Source: Ichthyophis bannanicus (lineage: Eukaryota > Chordata > Amphibia > Gymnophiona > Ichthyophiidae). From it: a stretch of DNA of 64,000 bases. This document shows positions 20,867 through 32,580 of the stretch, in pieces. The stretch covers positions 593,804,438-593,868,437 of the forward strand of contig CM066033.1 in NCBI GenBank assembly GCA_033557465.1, in the 5' to 3' direction. Every line of letters begins with the position of its first letter. The stretch's first letter is position 1. Under the pieces are notes generated by a model. It saw nothing but the letters and a program-made list of their open reading frames with translations, ran no database searches and was not told the DNA's origin. The position numbers and the translations under genes are program-made.

Positions 20867-21697
20867 TCACTGCATCTGCAGAGCTTCCTGCTCTGCGATA
20901 TACTTTGCTGCCACCGCCGGAACATCAAAGGACTTCGTTTGATTGTGTAGAGTAATCTTAAATCGGGCAGGGTAGAAAAGCCCGTAGCGGGCTTGCAGCT
21001 GCTGGAGACGGGGACGCAATGCCAAAAACTGCTTCCGCTTTTCGACCGTGGCTCTGCAAAAATCGGGAAAAAATAAAACTTTATGACCCTCAAAAAGCAT
21101 GGATTTCAAAGTCCTTGCCGCTTCCAGAATCTGTGCCGCTTGCTGATATCGGAGCAAACAAAAAATGATCGGTCGAGGTCCACGGGCGTGCAGGTTGATC
21201 TGCGCTGGTACCCGATGCGCCCTTTCGACCTCAATCGGGCCTGTACTTTTCAAATGGAGCATCGAGGGCAGGGACCGTTCCAGAAAAGATATCATGTCCG
21301 CCCCCTCCGCGCCTTCCGGGACACCAAGCATTCGAATATTATTTCGGCGATTTCTATTAGCCACATCCTCCAAACTTAGCTCCAACCTCTCCATCCGTTT
21401 TGCCATCTTGTCGACACATGCGAGCTTTTCCTCATGGGCAGCCACTGTCGTCCCGATAGAATCCAGTCTTGTGGTAAACTGCTCCATTCGCTCTTTGACC
21501 TCCTGCATTTCCGTTTGTACCTTCCCTATTGCCTCTCCATTCGCCAGCACCAGCTCCTTCACCGATCGTAACTCCCCCAACAACTCCCGAATCAGTTCCT
21601 CCGACTCCCGGGCAGAGAGGGGATCAGACTTCGCCCTCTTGGATCCCGCGTTACCGCCTGCTCCAAAGTCTAGCTTGGCAGGTTTAATGTTGGCCAT
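20867..21697 (-). CDS. L1 ORF1 protein: coiled coil, RRM and C-terminal RNA-binding domain; intact
   Basis: 276 residues. A basic, low-complexity N-terminus is followed by a heptad-rich coiled coil (about 33-112) for trimer formation. The RRM starts at RRNNIRMLGVPEG (about 115). A C-terminal domain shows RPIIFCLLRYQQ, FFPDFCRATVEKR and YPARFKITL. L1 ORF1 proteins coat the RNA and act as nucleic-acid chaperones. It is followed by an inter-ORF gap of about 670 bp before ORF2, so ORF2 would need reinitiation or another unusual start. The N-terminal MANIKPAKLDF resembles MSGPKPTRLDF of the second copy, supporting this start. Confidence 0.93.
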   Translation of the reverse strand: MANIKPAKLDFGAGGNAGSKRAKSDPLSARESEELIRELLGELRSVKELVLANGEAIGKVQTEMQEVKERMEQFTTRLDSIGTTVAAHEEKLACVDKMAKRMERLELSLEDVANRNRRNNIRMLGVPEGAEGADMISFLERSLPSMLHLKSTGPIEVERAHRVPAQINLHARGPRPIIFCLLRYQQAAQILEAARTLKSMLFEGHKVLFFPDFCRATVEKRKQFLALRPRLQQLQARYGLFYPARFKITLHNQTKSFDVPAVAAKYIAEQEALQMQ

Positions 21698-21887
21698 ACC
21701 AAGATGAATAATTAGAGGTAATTACAGCGCCTACTAATTCCTTTATCTCAGGTTATCTCATAGGATTCATGCGAAGGTCCGGGGAGCTAAGCTCTTAGGC
21801 TGCCATCATGGATTCGCGCAAGCTCCGCCCCCAACAACAATCTTAATAGAAAGAAATATGGCCTCTAATAGGGCAGCCACATATCCC

Positions 21888-22890
21888 TGACGTCAGGCAA
21901 AATGGTAGAAACCATTATAAAGAACAAAATTACTGAACATGTAGATAGTCATGGTTTAATAGGGGAAAGCCAACATGGTTTTAGCCAAGGAAGGTCTTAA
22001 CTAACTAACCTGTTATATATATTTTTGAAGGTGTGAAAAAACAGACTAAGGTGAATCAGTTGATATAGTGTATCTGGATTTTCAAAAAGCCTTTGACAAG
22101 TTCCCTTATGAGAGACTCTTGGCGAAATTAAAAAGTCATGGGATAGGAGGCATTGTACTATTGTGGATCAGGAACTGATTAAAAGATAGAAAGCAGAGGG
22201 TAGGGCTAAATGGCCAATTTTCCCAATGAAGAAAGGTAAATAGTGGAGTAACCCAGGGATCTGTGCTGGGTCCGCTGCTTTTTAACATATTCATAAATGA
22301 CCTGGAAATGGGAATAATGAGTAAGGTAATCAAATTTGCAGGTGACACAAAATTATTCAAAGTTGCTAAAAACCAAGAGGATTGTGAAAAATTACAAGAA
22401 GATCTTGATAAATGTGAAGACTGGACGTACAAATGGCAAATGAAATTTAATGTGGACAAGTGCAAAGTTATGCACTTAGAAAAGAACAACCCATACTATG
22501 GTTACACAGTGCAAGGTTTCACATTAGAAACCACCACCCAGGAAAAAGATTTAGGCATTGTCGTGGATAACACGTTGAAACCCTCCACCCAGTGTGCTGC
22601 AGTGGCAAAGAAGGCAAATAGAATGCTAGGAAACATAAGGAAAGAATTGGAGGATGTAGTAAAAGATGTTAGTGTAGCTGGGTTTAAAAAAGATTTGGAC
22701 AAGTTTCTGGAGGAAAGGTCCATAAGCCATTGTTACCGAGGACCCGGGAAATACACTACTTGCCCCAATACAAGGATTGTGGAACCTGTGTGTCTTTTTG
22801 GGAAACTGGCAGGTACTTGTGACCTGGATTGGGCACTGTTGGAAACGGGCTTGATTGAGCTTGGTCTGACCTGGTATGGCATTTAGGTTC
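21888..22890 (+). mobile_element. CR1 LINE fragment, internally deleted relic
   Basis: The plus strand matches the CR1 RT of 6166-7332 from KMVETIIKNKIT onward (LTNLL, VLGPLLFNIFINDL, KFAGDTKLFKV at the active site). After RMLGNIRKELE it jumps directly to 3' UTR sequence ending in GGTCTGACCTGGTATGGC near 22885. Several stops and an F/YADD box changed to AGD show it is dead. The piece missing before the 3' UTR is the RT C-terminus. Confidence 0.85.
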
Positions 22891-24454
22891 TTAAGTAACT
22901 AAGAGGCACATTTCACAATGAGACGTCCAAGTGCAATCTGGGATATCAAAGCCAGAACTTCTGAAATAAAAAAAAGTAGGCACGTGAAAGTTCAGACACA
23001 ATTTTGGAAATGTGGACATGCCTGAAAGGCATGTGTGTCAAATGCCCATATAGATGTCCCCAGGAGAGCCTTTCTGAATCAAGTCATCAAATACCATAAT
23101 GGTTAGACTAGTGGTTTAAGAGCAGAGTGGTCAAGGTTCAAATCCCAGTGTGCACCTTTGTGATCTAAGGCTGGTCACTTAATTCTCCATCTTCTCTACA
23201 CTCTCTGGATGTTTTCAGGTGAAAACAAGCACTTTCCTGATGCCTATTTGTACGTGGAGCAAGTATAAATATTGATGTGCCTGTAAACGTTTCCAAGATT
23301 GAGGGCGGATGTGTAAGTATATTACCACTCCCCGGACATGTCTCTGCTACACCCCTGTGCCTACTTGGACGTCCATGCACTGGAGATATTTGTGAATGTC
23401 ACGTGTTCGTGATTTTGATGTCTACGTGCATGTCTTCTGATATCTAAATCATGGCTAAACCCATTTAAAATGATCCTCTGATTCTAGGAAGGGCAACAAA
23501 TTCAGCAAATTGGGCACAAGTAATATCAGGTAAGGGAGCGCTTACCATAACGTCAGAGGAAGTACAAACAGTATTTTGTTTTGTTTTTCAGGGGAGATGA
23601 AATCTTAATTCCCAAATTTTTGTGTTTACTGCTCTAATGCCTTCTTCTGTTTCAGCATTCAAAGGATACTGTGGAACATTTAGCAAAGGTTTGCTGGGAT
23701 CCTAGACAACCTTAACAGGTTCTATCTGAAAATGACCAATTCCATTTGGACTTGAGACCTATAAAGCTTCAGGAACCACAGAGAGTAGAGCTAGACCAAC
23801 GATTAGGCAAGCTATGCGGCCACCTAGGACAGTAACTTCTAAGCCATCAAAAAGCAGGGCATTCAAAGCTAAACAATAGATTTTGACAGTTAAGGGGATG
23901 TAAAGACTTCAGGTCTGCCTAGGGGGCCAACACCTTGAACCACCTCTGGGGAGTAGGCCTATTTGTAAAAGTATGTAGTACATGGTTTCCTGAAAGTCTC
24001 CAGTGAGAGGTGCTGTTGGAGACTCAGAACATTTGAAGACTGATATTGTGACTGCAGTGTCTATAAGGATTTTGTAAGCTGTCCATTAACTGTAATGTTA
24101 AAAGATCCTTGCACAAGGCATCTGTGGATGGACCTGGTTGTGAGACCTCCTTGGGTTCTTCTTGGCCATCATCCTCCATGCCTAGTCATGCCTATTTAGA
24201 GTCATGAATATACATGGCTTTCAGTTACTTCAGGCCTTTGGGGTTCCTCGGGGAGTTCACCACACTAGAAGCATGCCTCTGTTAGTTCACATTTATCGTC
24301 TTCTCGTAGGTCTTAACCTCTTCCCTGAGCTGTACCATAGCCTGCAGGGGAAGTAATATTTCTTTTTTTCCCCTAGTTTATAGCCTCTTTCTATTTTTTT
24401 CAACTATTTTAGAATAACAATGTTTTCCTATTTGCACCAGGTTTACCCAACAGC
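22891..24454. other. Stretch without gene; degenerate SINE at about 23096-23200
   Basis: A decayed tRNA-SINE is visible (GGTTCAAATCCCAG box B-like at about 23133, TGGTCACTTAATTCTCC). The rest, including 23460-24440, shows no recognisable coding or repeat family. Confidence 0.4.
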
Positions 24455-24650
24455 AATAATTCATCTCCAGTAACAAGCAGGAAGTCAGTCTTTGCATATG
24501 GATGACCTCCGGTATCGACAGAGCCTGGTGCAGGAACACTCCTCCAACATCCATTAGGAATGCTTTTGGGAGTGTTGCGCCACACATTGATGCCTGCCTT
24601 CCCTCCTGGTCTGCTCAGTCTTTTCCACGGAACTGTTGGGACCTTGTTCC
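24455..24650. repeat. DIRS left inverted terminal repeat
   Basis: Contains GCAGGAACACTCCTCCAACATC and GCCTGCCTTCCCTCCTGGTCT-type blocks that recur in reverse complement in the right repeat. The identity is clear but imperfect, so this is an old copy. Confidence 0.75.
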
Positions 24651-25369
24651 TGTTTCACTGCATCAAGAGACTTCTAAATTTTTACTATACTGTCGTATAC
24701 TTTCATTTTTTTGACTTTTCGTCCACCGACTCGACTTCCTGATGATTCCGGTTCCCTTTTTAAACTAATTTTACTTTGACTATTTTTCGGTCAGTGTTGG
24801 TATCGGACACCGAGCACCGGCATCGGCACCAATCGCATTCTGATGGTGACCATCCAGCTAAACAACCCCGGCGGGAGGCTTCACCCTCAAAAGCCTTCCA
24901 GGGGTTAGGGCATGTTCCCAAGGCTCAGTCCTTGGTGGAGCCCCTTTACCAGCATCGGGAGTTGTAGCCCAGATCACAGTATCTGGAGCCACTTCTTCCC
25001 TGATACCATCACTTGATGACTGGGTCATCGCCATCGAGTGCATCATTGCTGCAATTTTATCTGCATGGCACTGAGGTCCTTGGCTCTTCCACAGCAGCTG
25101 CTGATACCTCCAACACTGATGAGGGTTATCGATGCAGCACCATGTGGAGCTACTGTTACGCAGTCTCCACCCGCCAAACAATCGCTCAACGAAGCAACCG
25201 GCATCACAATCCTTGAACTGCTTCACTCGGTACCATCTATGTCGAAGAACCCTACGTCTTCCGACCATTGAAAATATCGAGGCCCAGACAGCGATTACTT
25301 CGACTTCCTACCGGCCTCTGATTCTGGTTCCTAAGTATCTGACCCGGAGTCCACTGATACTGATCTGTA

Positions 25370-26160
25370 TTGAGATATACCATTGGATCCATCACCTCCT
25401 TATGAGAGATGATATTCACACCTGAAGACATGTCCTTCCAGGACTTTATAAAAGATATGGCAGCTCCTCTACAGGTATTGGTGGCTACCAAGATGGAACC
25501 GAGGGCCGAAGAACTGGATATTCTTCAATATCCCTCGGCACCAAAGGAGGCTGCAATCCTCCTGGTGCACATCATCCTAAACAACTTAATGACTCTGATG
25601 TGGGAGGCTCCCATGTTGACAATGGCGGTCAGTAAACATCTGGATACCCTTTATAGGGTGCCATCCTCTCCAGGTTTCCAAAACCCACAATTTCCACACC
25701 ATTCCATGGTGGTTGAGTTAGCCATGAGAAAGATTAAAAGACAGATGAACCACTCCTCGGTACCTCCAGGCAAGGAAACAAGAACCCTCAATGCCTTTGC
25801 TAGGAAAGCTTTTCAAGCAACAATGCTTGCCTCCTGGGTTGACTCATACATGCTATATATGGGCATGTTCCTTAAGAAACCTGGCTGAGTCACAGCCCTG
25901 CTACCTTCTGACAAACAAGCACCTCATCAAGTCCTAGTATCCCACATCCAAAATACCTCAAAATTCCTAAAAAGAGCAGCATTTGATGCTTTTGAGGCCA
26001 ACAGCAAGGCAGCTGCAGTCTGCACTGGTGCTAGGTGGAAGGCCTGGCTTCAAGCATCTGACCTGGAACAGTCGGTCTACGATAAATTGATCAACATTTC
26101 CTGTAATGGAGAAAACCTCTTTAGCTAGAGGTCGAGAGAGAAGTCAGGGGAGATAGAAAA
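25370..26160 (+). pseudogene. DIRS gag-like ORF, N-terminal part
   Basis: The frame contains MSFQDFIKDMA, DILQYPSAPKEAA, FQNPQFPHHSMVVELA, LNAFARKAFQATMLASW and AAFDAFEANSKAA. These blocks are characteristic of the long gag-like ORF of vertebrate DIRS1-group elements. A stop occurs at about 25886. The frame then continues in another register to FDAFEA and ends where the SINE begins. The role is presumed structural or RNA binding. Confidence 0.75.
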
Positions 26161-26169
26161 TGATGACTT

Positions 26170-26457
26170 CATGATTTATTTATTTACATTCTCTTATATA
26201 CCGTGCTATTCTGCATCAGTGCGGTTTACATTGAACAAACTGAAATTACATTGAACAGGGCATTATAACTTGGAGATAACTATTTTACAGGGAACATGGG
26301 CTATGGAGGGTTAAGTGGCTTGCCCAAGACCACAAGGAGCACCTGTGGGACTAGAAACCCCAGTCCTTCCGGCCCAAGGTTGCTGTCCTCTAGTGGGATT
26401 TGAACCCCTGACCTTCCAGCCTGAAGTACCTTGCCCCAACCACTAGGCCACTCCTCC
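26170..26457 (-). mobile_element. tRNA-derived SINE inserted in DIRS gag
   Basis: On the minus strand a tRNA-like head is present: AGGAGTGGCCTAGTGGTTGG box A-like and GGTCAGGGGTTCAAATCCC box B. A body with GGGCAAGCCACTTAACCCTCC and a tail GCGGTATATAAGAG...AATAAATAAAT follow. It is nearly the same as the SINE at 51578-51853, so the two belong to one subfamily. Confidence 0.85.
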
Positions 26458-27085
26458 ACTCCTGATGAAGATGATGAAGAGTCAAGAAAAACAGCAGATT
26501 CTTCCAAGAAGAAACCTGCTGCCCAGAAACCATTTTACCCTAAGAAAAAGAGGATCTACCCTTCCTGCTACACCTACCCAGCCTACTCTGCTCCCCAACA
26601 ACAGCAGAGACAGCAGGGTACTAAGCAACCTTGCAAAGCTAAGGTGGCTAAACCACAACCTACCCTGAACCTCAGCCCACCCAGAATTTTTGACTCTTTT
26701 CAAGAGACCATAGCCAGTTGTCCCCTAGAATCCCTTCCCCTAATTCCAGGGAGATTGGTCCATTTTGCATATTGATGGGCTTCATCATCTCAGAACCCTG
26801 GACCTTAAAGCTAGACAGCAGCGGCCTAATGCTGCACTTCAAGGAGCTCCCACCCATTCTCTTTGTAGCCCAAACCTGTGTGGATCTCCAACACACATCC
26901 TTACTGCAACAGGAGATCCACTCTCTACTCACACAGGGAGCAATAGAGGATGTCCCTCCATCTCACAGTTCTTCTCCTGATAATTCCTTATCCCGAAGAA
27001 GGCAGGAGACCTAAGACATACCTTAGATTTCCGAAATCTCAAAAAATTTCTTGTCAAAGAAAAGTTCAAAATAATTTCTCTAGAC
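26458..27085 (+). pseudogene. DIRS gag C-terminus and start of reverse transcriptase
   Basis: After the SINE the gag frame resumes with an acidic then Lys/Pro-rich tail (DEDDEES, KKPAAQKPFYPKKKR). The RT then starts in another frame with SEPWTLKL and, near 26985-27075, an IPKKAGDLR-like followed by FRNLKKFLVKEKFKIISLD-like run. The RT stops abruptly at about 27085 where L1 sequence begins. RT palm motifs are not present anywhere downstream. Confidence 0.7.
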
Positions 27086-27219
27086 TTCTGGTGAGGTCAC
27101 TAACAGAGATGGCAGTGTAAGCTCGGAGCTCCACTACTCCCTGCAATTAAGAGCAAGAATCCCCTTGAGTGAACAGCATCGAATAAGCATAATTAAGAAC
27201 CCCAATTGTATGGGAGACA

Positions 27220-28205
27220 AAATGGCTAGGAAAACAGCAGACCTGGCGGAGTTTGCCTTTGCGCAAGCAGTAAGTCGTAAAAAAGAGGGAGCAAAATTAG
27301 CGGCGACTGAGGTCACCCAGCACCGACTAGTGGGGGAAAGCATTGAACAAGGACCCACAAAGATCAGTCAGGCAGTCACAGAAGTTAAAGCCAGGAAACT
27401 ACGGCAATGGTTGGAAGAAATGTGGGCCAAGATGTAGCTCTTACGGGGAGAAGCAGCTCTTATGGGGAGATTTCGCTTCCCTAGCTACCGACCTGAAAGC
27501 AGAGTTAGTCGAGTTTGGGTGGAGAATTGAGGATGTAGAACAACAAGTGGAAGGGAATGGAGAGAAGTGCGATGCCCTGGACCAAAGAGTACAAGAAATC
27601 AAAAAATGCAAGCCGCTATGGCAGACAAAATGGAGGACATTGAAAACAGGCCCAGGCGCACTAACCTGAGGTTCAGAGGCTTACCAGAAGACCCAGTCTA
27701 TCAGGACAGCTCAAAAGTGGTCATCGATATGTCTCAATGCTCTGGGAAGAAACAGACAGACCCCCACATAAAACTGGACTGGGTCCATCGGCACTTGGAA
27801 GAATACAAATAAATCAACCTAGAGGCGTTTTGGTCTGTTTTCATAATTATTGGATAAAGGAACAAATCATTACAAGAGACAGGCAGCAAGGATCCTTGAC
27901 ATGGGACTCACACAAAGTTGAAGTGTATAAAGACCTCTCCCCGGTCATGCTACGTAAGTGGATGGAGCTAAGGTATATCATGCAGAAACTCAGGAATGAG
28001 AGCACGATGTATAAATGGCAGTTTCCATTTGCCTTAGCGTTAATCAAAGAGGGACACACTATACGTACAAAAACAAGAGCAGAGGCAGTGGCTGCACTAC
28101 GGGAGCTGAATGTGCCAGGTGTGGACGCATTTGGAATTGAACAACTCACTATGCTGTGCCGGGAACTACAATGGAAGCAAGCAGAAGGAGGCAAGAGACT
28201 GAGAA
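27220..28205 (+). pseudogene. L1-like ORF1 protein, frameshifted
   Basis: The start reads MARKTADLAEFAFAQA. A coiled-coil region with frame changes follows near 27435-27600, then an RRM-like block (ENRPRRTNLRFRGLPED at about 27640-27690). The C-terminal domain from 27815 shows RGVLVCFHNYWIKEQI, LTWDSHKVEVYKDLSP and KWQFPFALALI. Stops at 27435 and 27810 break it. The role would be RNA binding, as for other L1 ORF1 proteins. Confidence 0.78.
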
Positions 28206-28209
28206 GCAC

Positions 28210-29925
28210 AAGAATAACCCAAGCAGTATTACAAGGACAAATGCCAGAGCCCCTGAAACTCTCCTCAATCAGACCAACCCTGAAGAAACCCAATCTTAAC
28301 CCATCAGACCCAGCCTCTTACAGACCCATCTCCAGCCTCTCTTTCCTGTCTAAGGTCATTGAGAAGACTGTCCAACTGCAACTACAGAACCATACTGACA
28401 ATAATTCCCTCCTGGACCCACAACAATATGGATTCTGCCCAATGCATGGAGTTGAGACCCCGATGACCACACATCAACAACCTAATCAAAGGCATACAAG
28501 ACACAACCCAAAGGCATACAAGACACAACCCAAGGCTTCCTACTGATCTTCCTTGACATCTCAGCAGCGTTCAACACTGTTGACAATGAAACTCTCCTCC
28601 AATGCCTGAAATCTCTAGGAATCCAAGAAACAGTATACAGATGGTTCCAATCTTACCTCTCTAACAGGCAGCAACAAATAAGGCAAGGCTCAAATACCTC
28701 CACCCCTTACCATCAAACACAGGGAGTCCCCCAAGGATCCATCCTATCAGCACTCCTCTTCAATCTTTACCTCCAACCGCTCTGCAGGATCATAGAAAAA
28801 CAACATTGTTTTTCACATCTATGCCGATGACATGATGCTGTACAGTCCTATTCATACCAAGCAACCATCATACTCAGGGATTCAAGACTGCTTTGCCGAC
28901 ATCTCTCGCTGATTTGCAGACAATAACCTCTCAATCAATTACAAAAAAATTGAAGCCCTATTCATCATGAGGGATAATGCATTCTCCCCCCCACCCACCA
29001 TACCATTAAATAACATCCAAATAAACATCCGCCAAGAACTGAAATACCTAGGTGTCATCACTGACCAGAACCTCACCTTCAAGAAACAAATAGCAGCTAC
29101 AACCAAAGCAATGTACTACAAATCCAGGACTCTGCAATGCCTACGACCCATTCTTGACCCCTCAGACTTCCGCTCAGTCCTCCAAGCCCTAATCCTTTCT
29201 CATGCCAACTACTGCAACACACTATACCACAGTCTCTCACAGTTTACCCTCCTCCCACTACAAACTGCCCTCCAACTACAGCATGCATCATAAAAGGAGC
29301 ATCTAAATACGACAGAATCACACTGATACTTAAACAGCTCCATTGGCTACCACTCCCCTGCAGAATCATATACAAAACCTTACTACTAACACACAAGGCT
29401 CTATACTGCACCCCTGCTACCCATCTACAAACCCCTTAACCCCAACAGAACATGAAGAATCTTCAGCCCCTTAACCCCAACAGAACATGAAGAATCTCCA
29501 CAACCTACAAACTCATCATACCACAATCCAGAACAAAGCACTCACAATAAACATGCTACAGAGCCTTTGAACTACATGCACCCTCACTCTGGAACACACT
29601 CCCAAACTATATAAGAAATATCACTGATATCCCTATATTCCAAAACACCTCAAAACCTTCCTGTTCTCAAAACACTTCACCCAGACTCTGAACCAAGGAC
29701 ATACTGACCCCCCCCCCCCCCACAGGAAATGTGCACACCGAAACAGCTAGCCTACTTGTCAACATGTATTTAGTTATAAAGTTCCATGTGCATTGTTTTT
29801 ACACATTGTTTAACTACAGTATGTTATATATAATTTGAATCTGGTTCTGTGTAAACCCCTTTGACCTGGTGAAAAGCGGTACATAAGCATTGCTAAATAA
29901 ATAAATAAAATAAAGAAGGCATAAT
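28210..29925 (+). mobile_element. L2-like LINE fragment inserted in the L1
   Basis: The RT part shows LKKPNLNPSDPASYRPIS, FLSKVIEKTV, IFLDISAAFNTVDNETLL, QGVPQGSILSALLFN and, after a frame change, IYADDMMLY at about 28822. An ELKYLGVITDQNLTF block and a 3' UTR follow, ending with AATAAATAAATAAAATAAA at about 29900-29920. The endonuclease is absent (5' truncation). Multiple frameshifts are present. Confidence 0.82.
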
Positions 29926-29929
29926 GGCA

Positions 29930-30545
29930 GATCCCTGGAACAATAGGCCCTCCATAAATGACATTGCAAACCTGAGATCTAGAGAGAAAAACACTGTAAG
30001 AGCCAAAGAGGCGAAAGGACCTTGTTGGAGCATGAAAGTTGGATGAAAATGAGAGGGTAGAAGGGATGGAAGGGGGGAGGGGAGTATATGAAAGGAAGGA
30101 AGGGAGGGGAGATATTATATTATACCACTGTACAAAAGCGGGAGATTGAGAGGGGGGACAAGGAGAGTAGGGAGGGTTAAGATTCATGGGTAGGGGGAGT
30201 GAGGAGGGGGTAGGCTACAAGAGTAAGTCAAGGTAAAGATAGGGAGCTCCAGATAATTGCACAAGGGTAAAGGGGTAATGGGAAGGCAGCAATTTGATGG
30301 GAACAAAGAAAGCAGAAGGAGAGGGGTAGCGGAATGGAGTGAGGTAACACCCTGGAATGGTTCAGAGTGACTGCCTAGACAAAGAGGGCAGTGACTTGAA
30401 GGGGAAAGGAGGGGGGGGGAGGGGGGATGGGGGGATGGGGGGGGGCATCAAGTGGGCAGGGAGGAGGGGAGGGGAAGGGAGGGGAGGGGAGGGGAAAGAA
30501 GGGTAGACGAAGGCACAGGGGAGGGGAAAAGAGAGAGGGGATGAA
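29930..30545 (+). repeat. Purine-rich, G-run-rich inter-ORF tract of the L1
   Basis: The plus strand is almost only A and G from about 30020 to 30560, with G runs of 6-9 at 30410-30450 (candidate G-quadruplexes). It sits between ORF1 and ORF2 of the L1-like element. Long minus-strand Pro/Ser/Phe ORFs here are composition artefacts. Confidence 0.6.
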
Positions 30546-30554
30546 ACAAACCAA

Positions 30555-31885
30555 ATGGGGAGCCTAAAAATTGGAACTATTAATGCGAAAGGGTTTAATA
30601 TGCCCCGGAAGAGAAGGTTACTCATTAAAGAGGCCCAAAGACTGGATCTAGCCATAGGTTGTGTGCAAGAAACACATACAAATAAGAGATTATGGCCTTC
30701 TCTCCCATGTGCAATATAATAGGCAAGTTCTGTGCATCTCCAAGGGGAGGAAGAAAGTCAGGTGGGGTAGCAATCCTACTAAGGAACACAGTACCATGGG
30801 AGGAAGAGGAAGTGAAAAAAGATGAGGAGGGACAATATACTGCAATCAAAGGGAGGATGCAAGGGAAACGAATTACAATTATAAGCATTTATGAACCCAA
30901 TACTGGACAAGGACAATTCTTTGTTAGAACGCTGAATGAGCTTTCAGGGTTTTTGTGAGGATCAGTGGTTATAGCGGGAGATTTTAATACCACTCTCAAC
31001 CCTACACTCGACCATTCCAAAGGAAAGAAGGGGGAGGGAAAACTCATAGAAAATGATTGCTGGAGTTAATGGAGAAATGGCAGCTGCTGGATGAGTGGAA
31101 AGAAAAGAGGCCTTGGAATAGAGTATATTTGTTTCACTCTGCACCATATCAGACAAGCACATGGATAGATATGATTTTGATGAGTGGTCAGATGGTGCAA
31201 GCGTTGACAGGAGCAAACTATGAACCGAATATGTGGTCGGATCATGGGATGGTGTGGGCAGAGGTACAAGGATGGGGGCCACAACCACCCGGTAAGAGTT
31301 AGTGGAGAATGAATGATAGTTTGTTAAAGGATAAGGCCCAGGTCAGAGCAATAGGAAAGGATATCCAGGACTTCTTTGAAATAAATGATAATGGGGAAAT
31401 GGATATCACAGTAATCCGGGATGCCTTTAAGGCATAAATCAGGGGATGCTTCATCTGATTGGGAGCACATAAAAAAAAAGAACGCAGGATATGAAGGAAG
31501 CTACGGAAAAACTTAAAGAGCTGGAAGCGGAATGGGGAAAGAGGGGGGCTCAGTAACTAAACAGGCATTAGATATTGCCCGAACTAAAGTGAGAGAACTA
31601 CAGCTAGGCTCGTTGGCCTTCCAACTGCAGAGGGTAAGACAAAGAACCTACGAGTATTGGAACCACCCAGGGAAGCTACTAGCACGTAGTTTGAAAGCAC
31701 AGCAAGTGATATATGCAGTGACCAAGATACGATCCTCCAAGGGGGAATAGATTTGGGGGGATGAAGACCTCTGGAAGGAATTACTGAATTTTTATAGAGA
31801 ACTCTACTAAGATAAACAGATAGCAACAGACAAGGAGGTAAGTGATTACCTAGAGCAGATAGAGCTACCCAAAATTACAGAACCT
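30555..31885 (+). pseudogene. L1-like ORF2, endonuclease and linker only
   Basis: The endonuclease blocks are visible across frames: KIGTINAKGFN at the start, GCVQETHT, SGGVAILLRNTVPW, ITIISIYEPN, VVIAGDFNTTL at about 30970 and WSDHGMVWAEV at about 31235. A linker region follows to about 31880. The RT domain is gone. Numerous stops and frameshifts indicate an old copy. Confidence 0.75.
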
Positions 31886-31887
31886 GG

Positions 31888-32580
31888 AGTTCATAGGAGC
31901 TTGACTGGACACCATTCAATCCTGAGCTTTCCTCCCGGATGAAAGGCGAGTCCCATTAGTTTCCCTGGTCACTCAGTTTCAACACCAATCAGTGGTGGAG
32001 GCCAGGACCTTCTTTTGCTTAATAGGCCACATAGCATCCATGGTACATGTGGTAACACATGTCCAACTCACCATGCGGGTTGGACAGTGGAACCTGTCGC
32101 AGCAGTGGACACAATCCACAGTTTGACTGACTTCATCACAAATTTATTTTCAGAAGAGAACATCTCTTCAATGGTGGACCAACCCACAGAACCTAGTCAT
32201 AGGGTTACCTTTTCAAAGGTCTGTACCACAGTTATCCTGACAACTGATGCATCAAAGCAAGGTTGGAGGGGCTCACCTCAACGGTCTCACCACCCAGGGT
32301 CAGTGGTCTCCTCGTGAGAACTTCCTTCACATCAATCTCCTGGAACTCAGAGCAATGTTCTCTCACCACCTGACAGGCCAATCAGTCCTCATTCAGATGG
32401 ACAATCAGGTGGCCATGTTCTATATCAACAAACAGGGAGGCACAGGCTCTGATCTTTTATGCACAGAGGCATTATGCCTCTGGAATTGGGCAATCTCTTG
32501 GAGAATCCACCTTCATGCAGTATATCTTCCAGGAATAGAAAATCAGTTATCCGACAGGCTAAGTTGCATTCTATAATCGC
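31888..32580 (+). pseudogene. DIRS RT end and RNase H
   Basis: DIRS coding resumes with an EFIGA, FLPDERR and IGHIASMVHVVTHVQLTMR series typical of the RT-RNase H connection. RNase H follows: TTDASKQGW, then (shifted frame) GAHLNG, HINLLELRAM, QMDNQVAMFYINKQGG and LPGIENQLSDRLS. Catalytic Asp and Glu blocks are recognisable, but frames change near 32265. Confidence 0.82.

Larger units (their letters stand above)
16242..21831 (-). mobile_element. Full-length L1-clade LINE with both ORFs open
   Basis: A 5.59-kb insertion bounded by a 13-bp duplication CAACAACAATCTT (16229-16241 and 21832-21844). On the minus strand it starts with GGGGCGGAGC at the 5' end and has a 5' UTR of about 134 bp. ORF1 (276 aa), an inter-ORF region of about 670 bp, ORF2 (1267 aa) and a 3' UTR of about 150 bp follow, ending in a poly(A) tail seen as a T run at 16239-16255. 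The same 5' start (GGGGCGGAGC) marks the second L1 at 53169. Open ORFs, an unmutated duplication and a clean tail indicate a recent insertion. Confidence 0.95.
27086..31885 (+). mobile_element. Old L1-like LINE inside DIRS, lacking its reverse transcriptase
   Basis: The element starts with a 5' UTR near 27086, has ORF1 at about 27220-28205 and the start of ORF2 (endonuclease) at 30555-31885. It ends without RT, 3' UTR or poly(A), joined directly to DIRS RNase H-proximal sequence at about 31886. It belongs to a different L1 lineage from the copies at 16242 and 53169. An L2-like LINE (28210-29925) sits inside it. Confidence 0.75.

Noticed and set aside
30362..30655. Proline-rich minus-strand ORF
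   Set aside because: Complement of a purine tract; low complexity only.
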